Assembly (NCBI RefSeq): GCF_021389975.1
Contig: NZ_CP089981.1
Coordinates: forward strand, 5,233,501 to 5,297,500
Direction: 5' to 3'
Source of the DNA: Fulvivirga ulvae
Lineage (GTDB): Bacteria; Bacteroidota; Bacteroidia; Cytophagales; Cyclobacteriaceae
DNA length: 64,000 nt
A program made the position numbers and the translations under genes. Positions 45,864 through 54,024 of this stretch are shown here, piece after piece; position 1 is the first letter of the stretch; every line of letters begins with the position of its first letter. The notes beneath the pieces were generated by a model. That model made no database searches. It saw only the letters and a program-made list of their open reading frames with translations, and had not been told where the DNA came from.

Positions 45864-46799
45864 TTAACTTACATATGAATCTTGTTTTTGAAGGGAGCGC
45901 AGCTTTTTGAATAGTTCTCTCTCTTCCTCTGATAATTGAGTTGGTATTTGCACGTTAATGGTCAGGTACAGGTCTCCATACTTGTCTCCGGCAGGCATAC
46001 CTTTACTTTTTATTCTCAGCACTTTGCCATTGGCAGTGCCGGCCGGAATTAAGACGCTCACCGGACCATGTAAAGTGCTTACATTGATCTTGCCACCCAG
46101 AATGGCCGTATAGATGTCAAGTGCCAGGTCGTGATAAAGATCATTTCCCTTTCTTTGATACAAAGGGTGAGGGTTAATGATAATTTTCAAATAAAGATCT
46201 CCTTTCGGGCCATTTGGAATAGCAGAGGCCCCTTTACTTTTAAGCCGGAGTGTTTGCCCGTCGTTCACTCCTGGCTTTAATTTTATTCTCATTCTTTCCC
46301 CGTCAAGGCCAAATACCTTCGGACCTCCGTGAAATGCATCTTCCAGGCTAATGCGGAGCTCGGCGTGTACATCCTGTCCTGATGGGGTGCTTTGTCTTCT
46401 CCTGTTGCCGGTTGCACGGCTGCTACCACCGAAAATAGTTTCGAAGAAGTCTGAGAAATTGGTGTTGCCAAATATATCATTAGCGTCTCCCTGATAATAC
46501 GTGTAACCACTTTGCTGGCCTGAAGCATACCGGGACCAGTCGAAATCACCATTCTGGCCGCCGGATTCTCTGAAATGTCTCCAATTGCTGCCCAGTTGAT
46601 CGTATTTTTTCCTTTTCTCCGGATCTTTTAACACTTCATAAGCTTCGCCTATTTCCTTAAATTTTTCTTCAGCCTTTTTATCTCCCGGGTTCTTATCCGG
46701 GTGATATTTTACCGCCAGTTTTCTGTAAGCTTTCTTAATATCACTGGCCGATGCCTTTTTATCGATCTCAAGTATCTTATAATAGTCTTTGTAGTCCAT
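45864..46799 (-). CDS. DnaJ-class co-chaperone (CbpA/DnaJ C-terminal type, no zinc finger)
   Basis: 311 residues from ATG 46799; the frame runs 11 codons further but the J domain starts at MDYKDYYKILEID. J domain 1-70 with HPD in YHPDKNPGD, a Gly/Ser/Gln-rich linker (about 90-140), then two DnaJ_C beta domains (ELRISLEDAFHGG, LKPGVNDGQTLRLKSKG). There is no CxxCxGxG zinc domain, so it is a CbpA-type partner of DnaK. It stimulates DnaK ATPase and binds unfolded protein. It is first in a minus-strand run with the small gene at 45496 and perhaps uspA. Confidence 0.93.
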   Translation of the reverse strand: MDYKDYYKILEIDKKASASDIKKAYRKLAVKYHPDKNPGDKKAEEKFKEIGEAYEVLKDPEKRKKYDQLGSNWRHFRESGGQNGDFDWSRYASGQQSGYTYYQGDANDIFGNTNFSDFFETIFGGSSRATGNRRRQSTPSGQDVHAELRISLEDAFHGGPKVFGLDGERMRIKLKPGVNDGQTLRLKSKGASAIPNGPKGDLYLKIIINPHPLYQRKGNDLYHDLALDIYTAILGGKINVSTLHGPVSVLIPAGTANGKVLRIKSKGMPAGDKYGDLYLTINVQIPTQLSEEERELFKKLRSLQKQDSYVS

Positions 46800-46968
46800 G
46801 CCAAGCCAGATTCCTTTTAATAATAATAACAAATCAAATCATGAATGAGTTAAATTTAGTCATTATAATATAGCGTTAACAATAATGTTAATCAACGGAA
46901 ACCATGACATAAATCATTTATGCCGGTTTGCCGGTTGCTATCCGGCTACCGACTGATTGACTCAGAGT

Positions 46969-47445
46969 CTATGGAACTGATGTCTGTTTGTTTCTTTTGT
47001 CGTCTTTCTGGTCATACTCTTTTTCCATTTCAATGATCCTGTTGTACTTGCTAATGATTTCACTACGCTGATACTTGATCTGCTCCTCAAGAGTAGGGGG
47101 GTATGAGCCTCCGGCAATTATATCATCATAGGTCTCAATAGTATATTTTTCGCCGCGTTTGCATTCCCTTAGCACCGTTTTGGCACTAAATCTTTGTGGT
47201 GATGTTTTCAGGTCTATCCATACCCGGTGCAAATCAGCCTTAAAATGAGTGCTGATTTCTTCAGGAGTAATATTGATTTCCTCAGCCAGGGCTGTTGCAT
47301 AGTTCTTTCTGTCATTAGAGCATTGATTCAGGAAGGTATTTAAAAGGCTGTCGTTAACATTGTCAGCAGCTGTTTTATAACCTTCAAAGGCATCAAGATT
47401 CACCCTAACCAGTTTTTTGATGTTTTGTTCCGTATTTCTTTCCAT
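46969..47445 (-). CDS. PA2169/DUF2383 four-helix-bundle protein
   Basis: 158 residues from ATG 47445 (frame open 14 codons further upstream). The pattern fits the ferritin-like DUF2383 family: NIKKLVRVNLDAFEGYKTAADNV, FLNQCSNDRKNYATALAEE and the following helices, with scattered Glu/His that could bind metal. The C-terminal tail is charged (KEYDQKDDKRNK). Members are usually found with stress and envelope genes; function unknown. It is next to the dnaJ/usp cluster on the same strand. Confidence 0.8.
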   Translation of the reverse strand: MERNTEQNIKKLVRVNLDAFEGYKTAADNVNDSLLNTFLNQCSNDRKNYATALAEEINITPEEISTHFKADLHRVWIDLKTSPQRFSAKTVLRECKRGEKYTIETYDDIIAGGSYPPTLEEQIKYQRSEIISKYNRIIEMEKEYDQKDDKRNKQTSVP

Positions 47446-47592
47446 AGCAAATGAGTTTTTGCTTATTATCTGAAAAATCCATACCAATGATACCCTTTAA
47501 TTTTTTGCAGGTTACAGGAGTTAAAATGTATCAATATTGAAAGTGCTATTGCTGGATTGTTAGTGCTGAAAACCAGTGGCTTAGGCTTATAA

Positions 47593-47629
47593 AAGAAATA
47601 CCCTGAGCCGTAAGTTCAGGGTATTTCTT
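47593..47629 (-). terminator. Terminator of the small gene at 47708-47989
   Basis: AAGAAATACCCTGA pairs perfectly with TCAGGGTATTTCTT (14 bp, 9-base loop). On the minus strand it is followed by TTATAAGCC. It lies about 80 bases downstream of the small gene. Confidence 0.8.
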
Positions 47630-47707
47630 CTGCTGACTGAATTACATGTTCAGACAGAGATTTTATTAGTATACTGATATCGTGGAAATGTTACTCAATT
47701 TTGTGAA

Positions 47708-47989
47708 CTAGCGTTCAAGTGCTGAATGAGTATAAGGCGCCCTGGTGCTATCGGGGAACAATTCATCCAGCACTTCTTCCAGTTGCTTTTCAGAGTAAAT
47801 TAGTTCGTCATTTTTCTTTCCTATGGTTTCGCAGATCTGAAGAATGCAGTTTTTCTGTTCCTGCGTCAGGTTTTCCGATTCTTCAGTAAACAATACCAAA
47901 GCGGTAAGTTTGGAGCGAAGGTCATAAGACTTCACTTTTAATCTTCTCGTGTACCTCAGTATGTTGTGGTATTCTTCGTTTAATTTCAT
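47708..47989 (-). CDS. Small helical hypothetical protein
   Basis: 93 residues, charged and helical (MKLNEEYHNILRYTRRLKVK; LTQEQKNCILQICETIGKKNDELIYSEKQLEEVLDELF). No signal peptide or motif. A strong terminator follows it, supporting transcription. I recognise no family; a coiled-coil adaptor is possible. Confidence 0.55.
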   Translation of the reverse strand: MKLNEEYHNILRYTRRLKVKSYDLRSKLTALVLFTEESENLTQEQKNCILQICETIGKKNDELIYSEKQLEEVLDELFPDSTRAPYTHSALER

Positions 47990-48819
47990 ATAAATGTTTT
48001 TAGCTGGTTGGTTGCATATAATTTAACAAAATATTAGGGAAATAATGCCCGTTTTTATAAATTATTTAGGTCTTTTTTTCGCTACCTAATGTTCAGTGAC
48101 TTAGGGTGATGTTTTAACCAGCTGTTATAGACGAACAAAAGTTAATTTTAAATTAAAACGTACAGCGTAAGATATTAGGTGCTTCTAAATAAATTGCTGT
48201 TAATTATTACCTAATTTTATTAATCAGACAATAGTGGGGTGGGTGATGGAACGGGAATCAAAGGGAAGCCGGCAATGAAAGCAATGCAGAGGTACAGACC
48301 GGCTTTGTTTTTACAAGCTTGCCTCTGGCTTCGAAATTCTAAAAGTAAACTTGGGTTGTACTTGTTTGGAGCTAATATCGTGGTGGTTAATTATCAAATA
48401 TTTTTCTAACGCATATGCCATATTTATTAGTAATTAATCAATGATGATAAAATGTACATGTTTCTTCGAAAATATGTACAACAGACTTAAATCAATGGTC
48501 ACTGATCCAAAGAAGATCTGGAATTTTTTAATAATTATAAATTACATAGAGACTATAGACCGGTGGTGGCCGGAGTTTAGCAATTATAAAATGAGTAATT
48601 AAACACGATTCTGCATAGCTCTGTTCTTTGGGCATAGAGGCGGAGTGTTGCAGGCTTTAATTACAGCCCTGTTTGTTTGCAGGAAAATGTGGAATGTGAT
48701 GGGAAGAGCTTATAGAACTTCCGGGAATACCGAAGGATGCATCTTCATAGAGTGCAATTAAGTAGTCCTGTCATCGTTTTTTGAAGTTATTTTTTGTTTT
48801 ACTCGTTAGCTCCCAGTAG
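47990..48819. other. 830-base gene-free region upstream of the ethylene-receptor-like kinase
   Basis: No convincing coding frame on either strand; the one minus-strand frame of about 71 codons (48771-48986) overlaps the kinase start and is a shadow. AT-rich except for 48240-48370 and 48560-48740. It carries the kinase promoter and the promoter of the minus-strand small gene. I see no repeats, tRNA or clear structured RNA, but a small RNA cannot be excluded. Confidence 0.45.
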
Positions 48820-50463
48820 ATGAAAAGAAAAGCATTAAGTACACTCTTTTTTATGGTACCCATTATAAATGCGTGCCATTCAGAGCCTATTGCCAGTTGT
48901 AGCTCCACTGACGAAACCGTATCCGGCATGTATGCCTCCGTATCTGATGAACAGCCATCAGAATTTTTTGCAAATATCTTCGACACAAGTCTTTGGCCAC
49001 CACGATGGCAGTGTGGTACCTGGAGCGATTTTCACGGCTGGTTTTATATCTTGTCAGATATTGGCATTTGGCTGGCTTACTTTGCCATACCGGTTATTCT
49101 TGGGTTTTTTCTGTATAAGAAGAAAAATGCTGATCTGCCTTTTCCGGGCATACTTCTTTTGTTCATTTCATTTATATTATCCTGCGGGCTCACGCACCTG
49201 GTTGATGCCGTAATATTTTGGGAGCCGGTGTATAAGCTAAGCGCGGTTATGAGGTTTATTACCGCCGTAGTGTCTATAGGTACTGTGTTTGCGCTCATCA
49301 GGGTTACGCCAAAGGTACTGCAATACAGGAGTCCTCAGGAGCTTGAGAAAATAGTGGAAGAAAGAACGGAAGCCCTGCAACGTGCCAATGAGAAGTTAGC
49401 CATTGAAATCAGGGAGAAGGAGGCTGTAAAAATGGAAAGCAGGCTGTTGCTAGAGTCCTTACCTATCATAGCATGGGGTGCCGATGCTGAGGGAGAGTCA
49501 AATTATGTTAACGGGCGCTGGGAGGAGTATACGGGACTGGAATCCAACGATGACGAAAACTGGCGTAAGGCTGTTCACCCGGATGACCTTAAAATAGGCG
49601 AGGAACTTTGGGATCACTGTGTGAAAACGGGTGAAGACTTTATAGTCGAGCAAAGGCTGGCAGCCAGGGATGGTCACTATGAATGGTTTTTAGTCAAAGC
49701 CATAGCCATCAAAGATGATAAGAACAACATTATAAAGTGGATTGGTACTGATACCAACATCCACGAGCAGAAGCAAAGCGAGCACCGTAAGGACACTTTC
49801 CTCAATATGGCTAGTCATGAGCTTAGAATTCCGCTGACCAGCATCAAGGCTTATATTGAATTACTTAAGGAAATATTAGGTGAAGAGAAGTACGAGCCGG
49901 TTCCTTCTTACCTCGACAAGGCGTACAGGAGTACCGAAAAGCTAAATACACTGATCACAGAGCTTCTGGATGTATCCAGAATACAATCAGGAAAGGTACT
50001 GTTGAACAAAAGTGAATTTGATCTTGACGAGATGATACAGGAAGTGATAGAAATTTTTCAGCACGATTGCCTTACTCATCAGATTGTATTTCAAGGAGGG
50101 GTGAGTAATAAGATAGTGGCTGATAAAGGTCGTATTGAGCAAATAGTAAATAATCTGTTGTCCAATGCCATAAAATATTCGCCAAAGGCTGATAAAGTGG
50201 TTTTGCGCACCAACAGAGGGGCGGAACATATTCAGGTGGACGTAACGGATTTTGGATGCGGGATAGCGGTGGAAGAACAAGGAAAACTGTTTGACCAGTT
50301 TTACCGCTCTTCAGGCACAGCTAAAAGTGCCAGCGGGCTAGGCATAGGGTTGTATATATCGCAGGAGATAGCTAAGCAGCATGGTGGAATAATAAAAATC
50401 AGCAGCGAACCGGGAAACGGATCTACATTTTCACTTATACTTCCCCTTCAGGATATGAGTTAA
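48820..50463 (+). CDS. Histidine kinase with ethylene-receptor-type membrane domain
   Basis: 547 residues. After an N-terminal hydrophobic signal-like segment come three membrane helices (about 73-100, 105-135, 143-163) that match the plant ETR1 ethylene-binding domain: Asp80 with Tyr87, Ile90 and Pro91 at +7, +10 and +11 as in ETR1 (Asp25, Tyr32, Ile35, Pro36), and Cys122 and His126 in SCGLTHLVD, matching the copper-binding Cys65/His69 of CGATHLI. A coiled coil leads to a PAS domain (about 205-325), HisKA with His in NMASHELRIP and HATPase_c (NNLLSNAIKYSP, DFGCGI, GLGIGLYISQE). No receiver is fused or adjacent. Copper and ethylene binding is inference from conserved ligands; the kinase call is certain. 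Confidence 0.9.
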   Translation: MKRKALSTLFFMVPIINACHSEPIASCSSTDETVSGMYASVSDEQPSEFFANIFDTSLWPPRWQCGTWSDFHGWFYILSDIGIWLAYFAIPVILGFFLYKKKNADLPFPGILLLFISFILSCGLTHLVDAVIFWEPVYKLSAVMRFITAVVSIGTVFALIRVTPKVLQYRSPQELEKIVEERTEALQRANEKLAIEIREKEAVKMESRLLLESLPIIAWGADAEGESNYVNGRWEEYTGLESNDDENWRKAVHPDDLKIGEELWDHCVKTGEDFIVEQRLAARDGHYEWFLVKAIAIKDDKNNIIKWIGTDTNIHEQKQSEHRKDTFLNMASHELRIPLTSIKAYIELLKEILGEEKYEPVPSYLDKAYRSTEKLNTLITELLDVSRIQSGKVLLNKSEFDLDEMIQEVIEIFQHDCLTHQIVFQGGVSNKIVADKGRIEQIVNNLLSNAIKYSPKADKVVLRTNRGAEHIQVDVTDFGCGIAVEEQGKLFDQFYRSSGTAKSASGLGIGLYISQEIAKQHGGIIKISSEPGNGSTFSLILPLQDMS

Positions 50464-50692
50464 TATATTCAGTAAAGCCTTCGACATTGCTGAGAGAGGA
50501 ACTGGCAGGATCAGGCCTGCGCTCATTTATTACACTGAAACTACCGTCGGTTTCAAGCACTACTGCCGAAATTTCTGCAACGGAACCGTAGCCGTTTGAC
50601 CTAATAGCCGCTTTTATCTCGGATTTTGTTACCCGCTTATTTTTCATTCTGTCCTCCATAAAACGCCCATGCATAAAAATAATTGTAACCAC
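50435..50692 (-). pseudogene. C-terminal fragment of a DUF421/YetF-type protein
   Basis: The 85 codons (or about 70 from the ATG at 50647) carry the soluble C-terminal domain of DUF421 proteins: FMHGRFMEDRMKNKRVTKSE then EISAVVLETDGSFSVI. Full-length members have two to three N-terminal membrane helices, which are missing; no matching frame is found upstream because the RadC gene ends 30 bases before. The remnant overlaps the end of the convergent kinase gene by 29 bases. It is either a deletion remnant or a stand-alone small domain; I favour the remnant. Confidence 0.6.
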
Positions 50693-50722
50693 TTTCCTGA
50701 ACCATAAGGAACCGAATACCTG

Positions 50723-51337
50723 TTACCGATCACCAATCTCCAAAATTTCCTGCTCGGACAAACCGGTATATTTGGCAATAATTTTTATCGATTGTTTATC
50801 CTTTAACATCTTGGAGGCCATCTCAATAGCCTTCTTCTTCTCAATCCCAGCAATCTCCTTCTTCAACTCATCAATCTGCTTAAAAGAAAGGTCATAGGTT
50901 GTTTCTTTCTCGATCTTCTCCAGCATACCGGAGTCTACAAAGCTGTAATATTTCTCTTCTGTAATGATGAGGTGATCAATCACCGGCACATTGACGAACT
51001 TGCCGATGGCCAGCATCTTATCCGTAACTTCTATATCACTTTGGGTAGGCTTTAGCTCACCACTCGGGTGATTGTGCACCATTATGATCTGAACGGCCCG
51101 TTTCTGCAAAGCAAAACTAAACACCTCCATGGGCTCCACCAGCGTCTGGTTAACCGTACCCAGACTGATCAGCTCGATCAGCAATATCTGGTTGTTGCTC
51201 GCCAGGCAAACCACCCAGAAGTGCTCCTTATTCCGGTCAATTTTGTTTTCACGCAGCAGCACCTGCTGCATCACCTTATACAGATCCTCAGAGTTGAGTA
51301 CCTTGATCTTTTGCTCTTGAGATAGTCGGACATTCAT
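50723..51337 (-). CDS. RadC-like JAB-domain protein
   Basis: 204 residues. The JAB/MPN metal motif is present: HNHPSG in MVHNHPSGELKPTQSD (HxH...S....D) near residue 110, with the upstream Glu expected from the family. The N-terminal helix-hairpin-helix of canonical RadC is absent. The last 50 residues (KQIDELKKEIAGIEKKKAIEMASKML) are a helical extension ending in an HTH-like unit (IKIIAKYTGLSEQEILEIG). Such short RadC/JAB proteins are common in mobile and defence regions of Bacteroidota. It is the first plausible border of the accessory segment. Confidence 0.88.
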   Translation of the reverse strand: MNVRLSQEQKIKVLNSEDLYKVMQQVLLRENKIDRNKEHFWVVCLASNNQILLIELISLGTVNQTLVEPMEVFSFALQKRAVQIIMVHNHPSGELKPTQSDIEVTDKMLAIGKFVNVPVIDHLIITEEKYYSFVDSGMLEKIEKETTYDLSFKQIDELKKEIAGIEKKKAIEMASKMLKDKQSIKIIAKYTGLSEQEILEIGDR

Positions 51338-51508
51338 AGGCTGCTAAAATAGTATGTTTTTTAGTGGAATGGGAGGGGATGGGGGAATTTTTGGAATTAA
51401 GAGGGTTAGGAGTGAAAAATGCCTAAGGTTGGGTATTGTGTTTATATTTTTTTATTTGCTAGTTGAAAATAATTTTCAAATTAATTAATAGTTTAAAATT
51501 AATATACC

Positions 51509-53707
51509 GTGGAAATTGACTTAAATGCTTTTGAAACAGCACTTGACCATTTAAATGATGGTTGGATTTTTGAAGACTTTTCAAAACAATTTTTATCAGC
51601 AGCTGTTGGCATAGAGTTTATCCCAGTAGGTGGTACTAAGGATAAAGGTATTGATTCCTTTGACAAAATCTTTTCAAGAAAACATAGAGAAACAAATATT
51701 TATCAAATTTCTACAGAAAAAACAAATTATCTTCAGAAGATAAGAAACACAATTTCAAAGTTGAAAGACAATGATGTCGATTTTGATGCTCTGATTTATG
51801 TTACAAATAGAAAAGTTCTGAACAAAGAAAGACATATAGACACTTTGCAAAATGAAACCAAAGTTTTTATACAAATTTGGGATAGAGGTTGGTTTACTTC
51901 TAACGTTGTAAATTATCCTGGCTGCGCCAAAGCATATCAGTGGCTAATAAAGAATAGTTTTCACTTTCTTAATAATCCAACTAAGACAATTACTGTCGGT
52001 AACCATGATAAAGACCCAAGGTTATTTATATTTCTTAGACAACAGATGGAAAAGGGGGCAGATAGTATTTCCTTCTTAATTATAGATACCCTGATTCTAT
52101 TTTTTCTAGAAGATACTGATCCTGACTTAAATAAGTTTAAATCCAGAAATGAAATAATAAGCTATATAAAATTATTTTTTAAAAACTCAGAGTTATCTAT
52201 TGATGAAGATATACTTCGGAGATTAAATGCTTTGTGTATGAAACCAAGAAAAATACAGTTTCACGCAAAAGCAAATGCATATTGTCTTCCATATGATACA
52301 AGAATTGAGATTCAGGAAAGAAACATTAATGATATTAGGTTGAAAGAAGAGTTTACTGAGCAATCGGTAGGGATCTTAAAAAAATACTTAACCCTTAAAG
52401 ATGTTAAAGTAAATAATATTGAAGCAATATTAGATCACCTTTTAAATAAACTATTTTATAGTCAAGGATTAGAGTTTTCAAATTTCATGCTACATAGTAA
52501 TTCAGAGAGTGTAGTAGAAAAGGAATTAAGACAAGTTATTGCAGAAACTGTGGAAGAAAAAAAAGTTTCAATGAACAATAGAGAATCTGTAAAGGAAGCA
52601 TTAATGTTTGGGGTACGTGAGATAGTTTATAATGGGTCACATGTCCAAAAAAAGTTTTTAAGGTCCTTATCTAACACTTATATTTTAATGTTCTTAATGC
52701 AGTGGGATCCGAAAATTACTCAATATTTTAGTAGTCTAGCCTCAAATATGAAAGTCTTTGTAGGGACATCAGTAATCATTCCTGCGCTATCTGAAATTTA
52801 TCTTTCCCACCATAATCGAAGGCATTGGTCACTACTCAAATCAGCAAGTGTAATGGGCATTGAACTTATGGTTGACGATGTGATAGTTGAGGAGTTGGTT
52901 CAGCATTTCTACATGATTAAGCGCAATTACCAAAAATATTATAGAGAGAATGAATCTGTTTACTTGGATGATGAATATAACCTTAAATTAATTGATGATA
53001 TTTTGTTGAGGGCATATTTTTATTCCAAAAATCGAGGTCGTATTGACAAGTTTGATAAGTTCTTGAATAACTTCCTTAGTCCGGATTTAAAAACGGCAAA
53101 GGCCGACTTAATCAGTTTCTTATCAGACGAATTTCAAATTAGTTACAAAAATGATGTGCAATTGGGTATTGAAATTAGCAGTGCTAAGGTTGATAAATTG
53201 ATAAAACCACTAGAAATAGATAAGAAAAATAAAGAAGTGGCTATGACTGACGCAAAATTAATTCTAAAGATATATGGTTTAAGAGAAAAAAATGGAGAAA
53301 GTGGTAATTTGGGTGTCTTTGGGTATCAGACATGGTGGCTCTCCAAAGACACGTCAACTTATAGAGCAATTAGAAAAACATTCAAAAATGAATATAATGT
53401 CAGTTGCTACCTAAGACCTGATTTTTTATATAATTACATATCTCTCGCCCCAAAGTCTGAAGAGGTTAAGGAATTATACAAAAACTTATTTCCTAGTTTG
53501 CTAGGAGTCAATTTAAGTTATCATATCTCCCCTGAGATTTCGATGGAAATAAAGTGCGCTTTACAAGAACATAAAGATTTGCCTAGCTCTAGAAAAAAAG
53601 CTATTTTGAGAAATCTGTCAGACAGGTTAAAAACTGATCACCGACTCAAAAATAGAAAACAGCTCAAGGCTTATTTAGATAAAGAATTTTCTTACAATCC
53701 AGAATAG
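51509..53707 (+). CDS. Large protein with PD-(D/E)XK-like and PIN-like domains
   Basis: 732 residues from GTG 51509, which is preceded by an AT-rich leader. Residues 1-125 resemble an Mrr-type nuclease domain: WIFEDFSKQFL, then GGTKDKGID and IYQISTEK, but the canonical QxK is QxS here with a Lys just after, so activity is uncertain. The middle (about 165-405) is helical with no known motif. From about residue 418 the sequence looks PIN-like: VFVGTSVIIPAL, VDDVIVEEL, AMTDAKLIL and WWLSKDTSTY; the first PIN Asp appears replaced by Gly, the others remain. The gene is visibly AT-rich (hand count 16 G+C in 60 bases at 52081-52140, against 27 in 60 at 49381-49440), suggesting transfer. Best read as a two-nuclease-fold, possibly defence, protein; not a family I know by name. 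Confidence 0.65.
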   Translation: MEIDLNAFETALDHLNDGWIFEDFSKQFLSAAVGIEFIPVGGTKDKGIDSFDKIFSRKHRETNIYQISTEKTNYLQKIRNTISKLKDNDVDFDALIYVTNRKVLNKERHIDTLQNETKVFIQIWDRGWFTSNVVNYPGCAKAYQWLIKNSFHFLNNPTKTITVGNHDKDPRLFIFLRQQMEKGADSISFLIIDTLILFFLEDTDPDLNKFKSRNEIISYIKLFFKNSELSIDEDILRRLNALCMKPRKIQFHAKANAYCLPYDTRIEIQERNINDIRLKEEFTEQSVGILKKYLTLKDVKVNNIEAILDHLLNKLFYSQGLEFSNFMLHSNSESVVEKELRQVIAETVEEKKVSMNNRESVKEALMFGVREIVYNGSHVQKKFLRSLSNTYILMFLMQWDPKITQYFSSLASNMKVFVGTSVIIPALSEIYLSHHNRRHWSLLKSASVMGIELMVDDVIVEELVQHFYMIKRNYQKYYRENESVYLDDEYNLKLIDDILLRAYFYSKNRGRIDKFDKFLNNFLSPDLKTAKADLISFLSDEFQISYKNDVQLGIEISSAKVDKLIKPLEIDKKNKEVAMTDAKLILKIYGLREKNGESGNLGVFGYQTWWLSKDTSTYRAIRKTFKNEYNVSCYLRPDFLYNYISLAPKSEEVKELYKNLFPSLLGVNLSYHISPEISMEIKCALQEHKDLPSSRKKAILRNLSDRLKTDHRLKNRKQLKAYLDKEFSYNPE

Positions 53708-53824
53708 AATACATACAAGAGTATAAGCCTCAAGATAACTTCACCTTGTTTTTTAATAATATTATAATCATAAGCTTGTAAGTAATCATATTTTAAAGAG
53801 ATTTAAGATGTTAACTTGTATAAA

Positions 53825-53979
53825 ATGAGACCAGTTTTTGTAATAGCATTCTTAACCACTTTTTCAACTTTAGCAGCCTATATGGCAGTTGCAGGCATTA
53901 GTTTTCTAGAACATGAATCATTACTTAAGGAAGCTAAACAAAAGGCAATTTTAGAAATGCCGAAAATTGATGGTCCCGT
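53825..53979 (+). pseudogene. 5' part of a membrane protein gene, interrupted by IS3
   Basis: ATG 53825 starts a frame with a membrane segment (VFVIAFLTTFSTLAAYMAVAGISF) and a charged stretch. It runs into the IS element at 53980; codons after that belong to the IS. Removing the IS plus one copy of the 4-base duplication joins this part in frame to 55231-55660 to give a 194-residue protein with about four membrane helices. No family recognised. It lies 117 bases after the nuclease-fusion gene. Confidence 0.75.
53976..53979. repeat. Target site duplication, left copy (CCGT)
   Basis: CCGT directly before the left IS end repeats at 55227-55230 directly after the right end; a 4-base duplication is normal for part of the IS3 family. 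Confidence 0.85.
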
Positions 53980-53994
53980 TGTAAGCACCCCCGT
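53980..53994. repeat. Left inverted repeat of the IS3 element
   Basis: TGTAAGCACCCCCGT, identical to the reverse complement of 55212-55226; weaker similarity continues to about 54017. Confidence 0.9.
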
Positions 53995-54024
53995 TTTAGG
54001 ACTCCATAAAAGTATAGATTTCTA

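Noticed and set aside
48771..48986. Minus-strand frame overlapping the kinase start
   Set aside because: Antisense to conserved sensor residues; no independent features.
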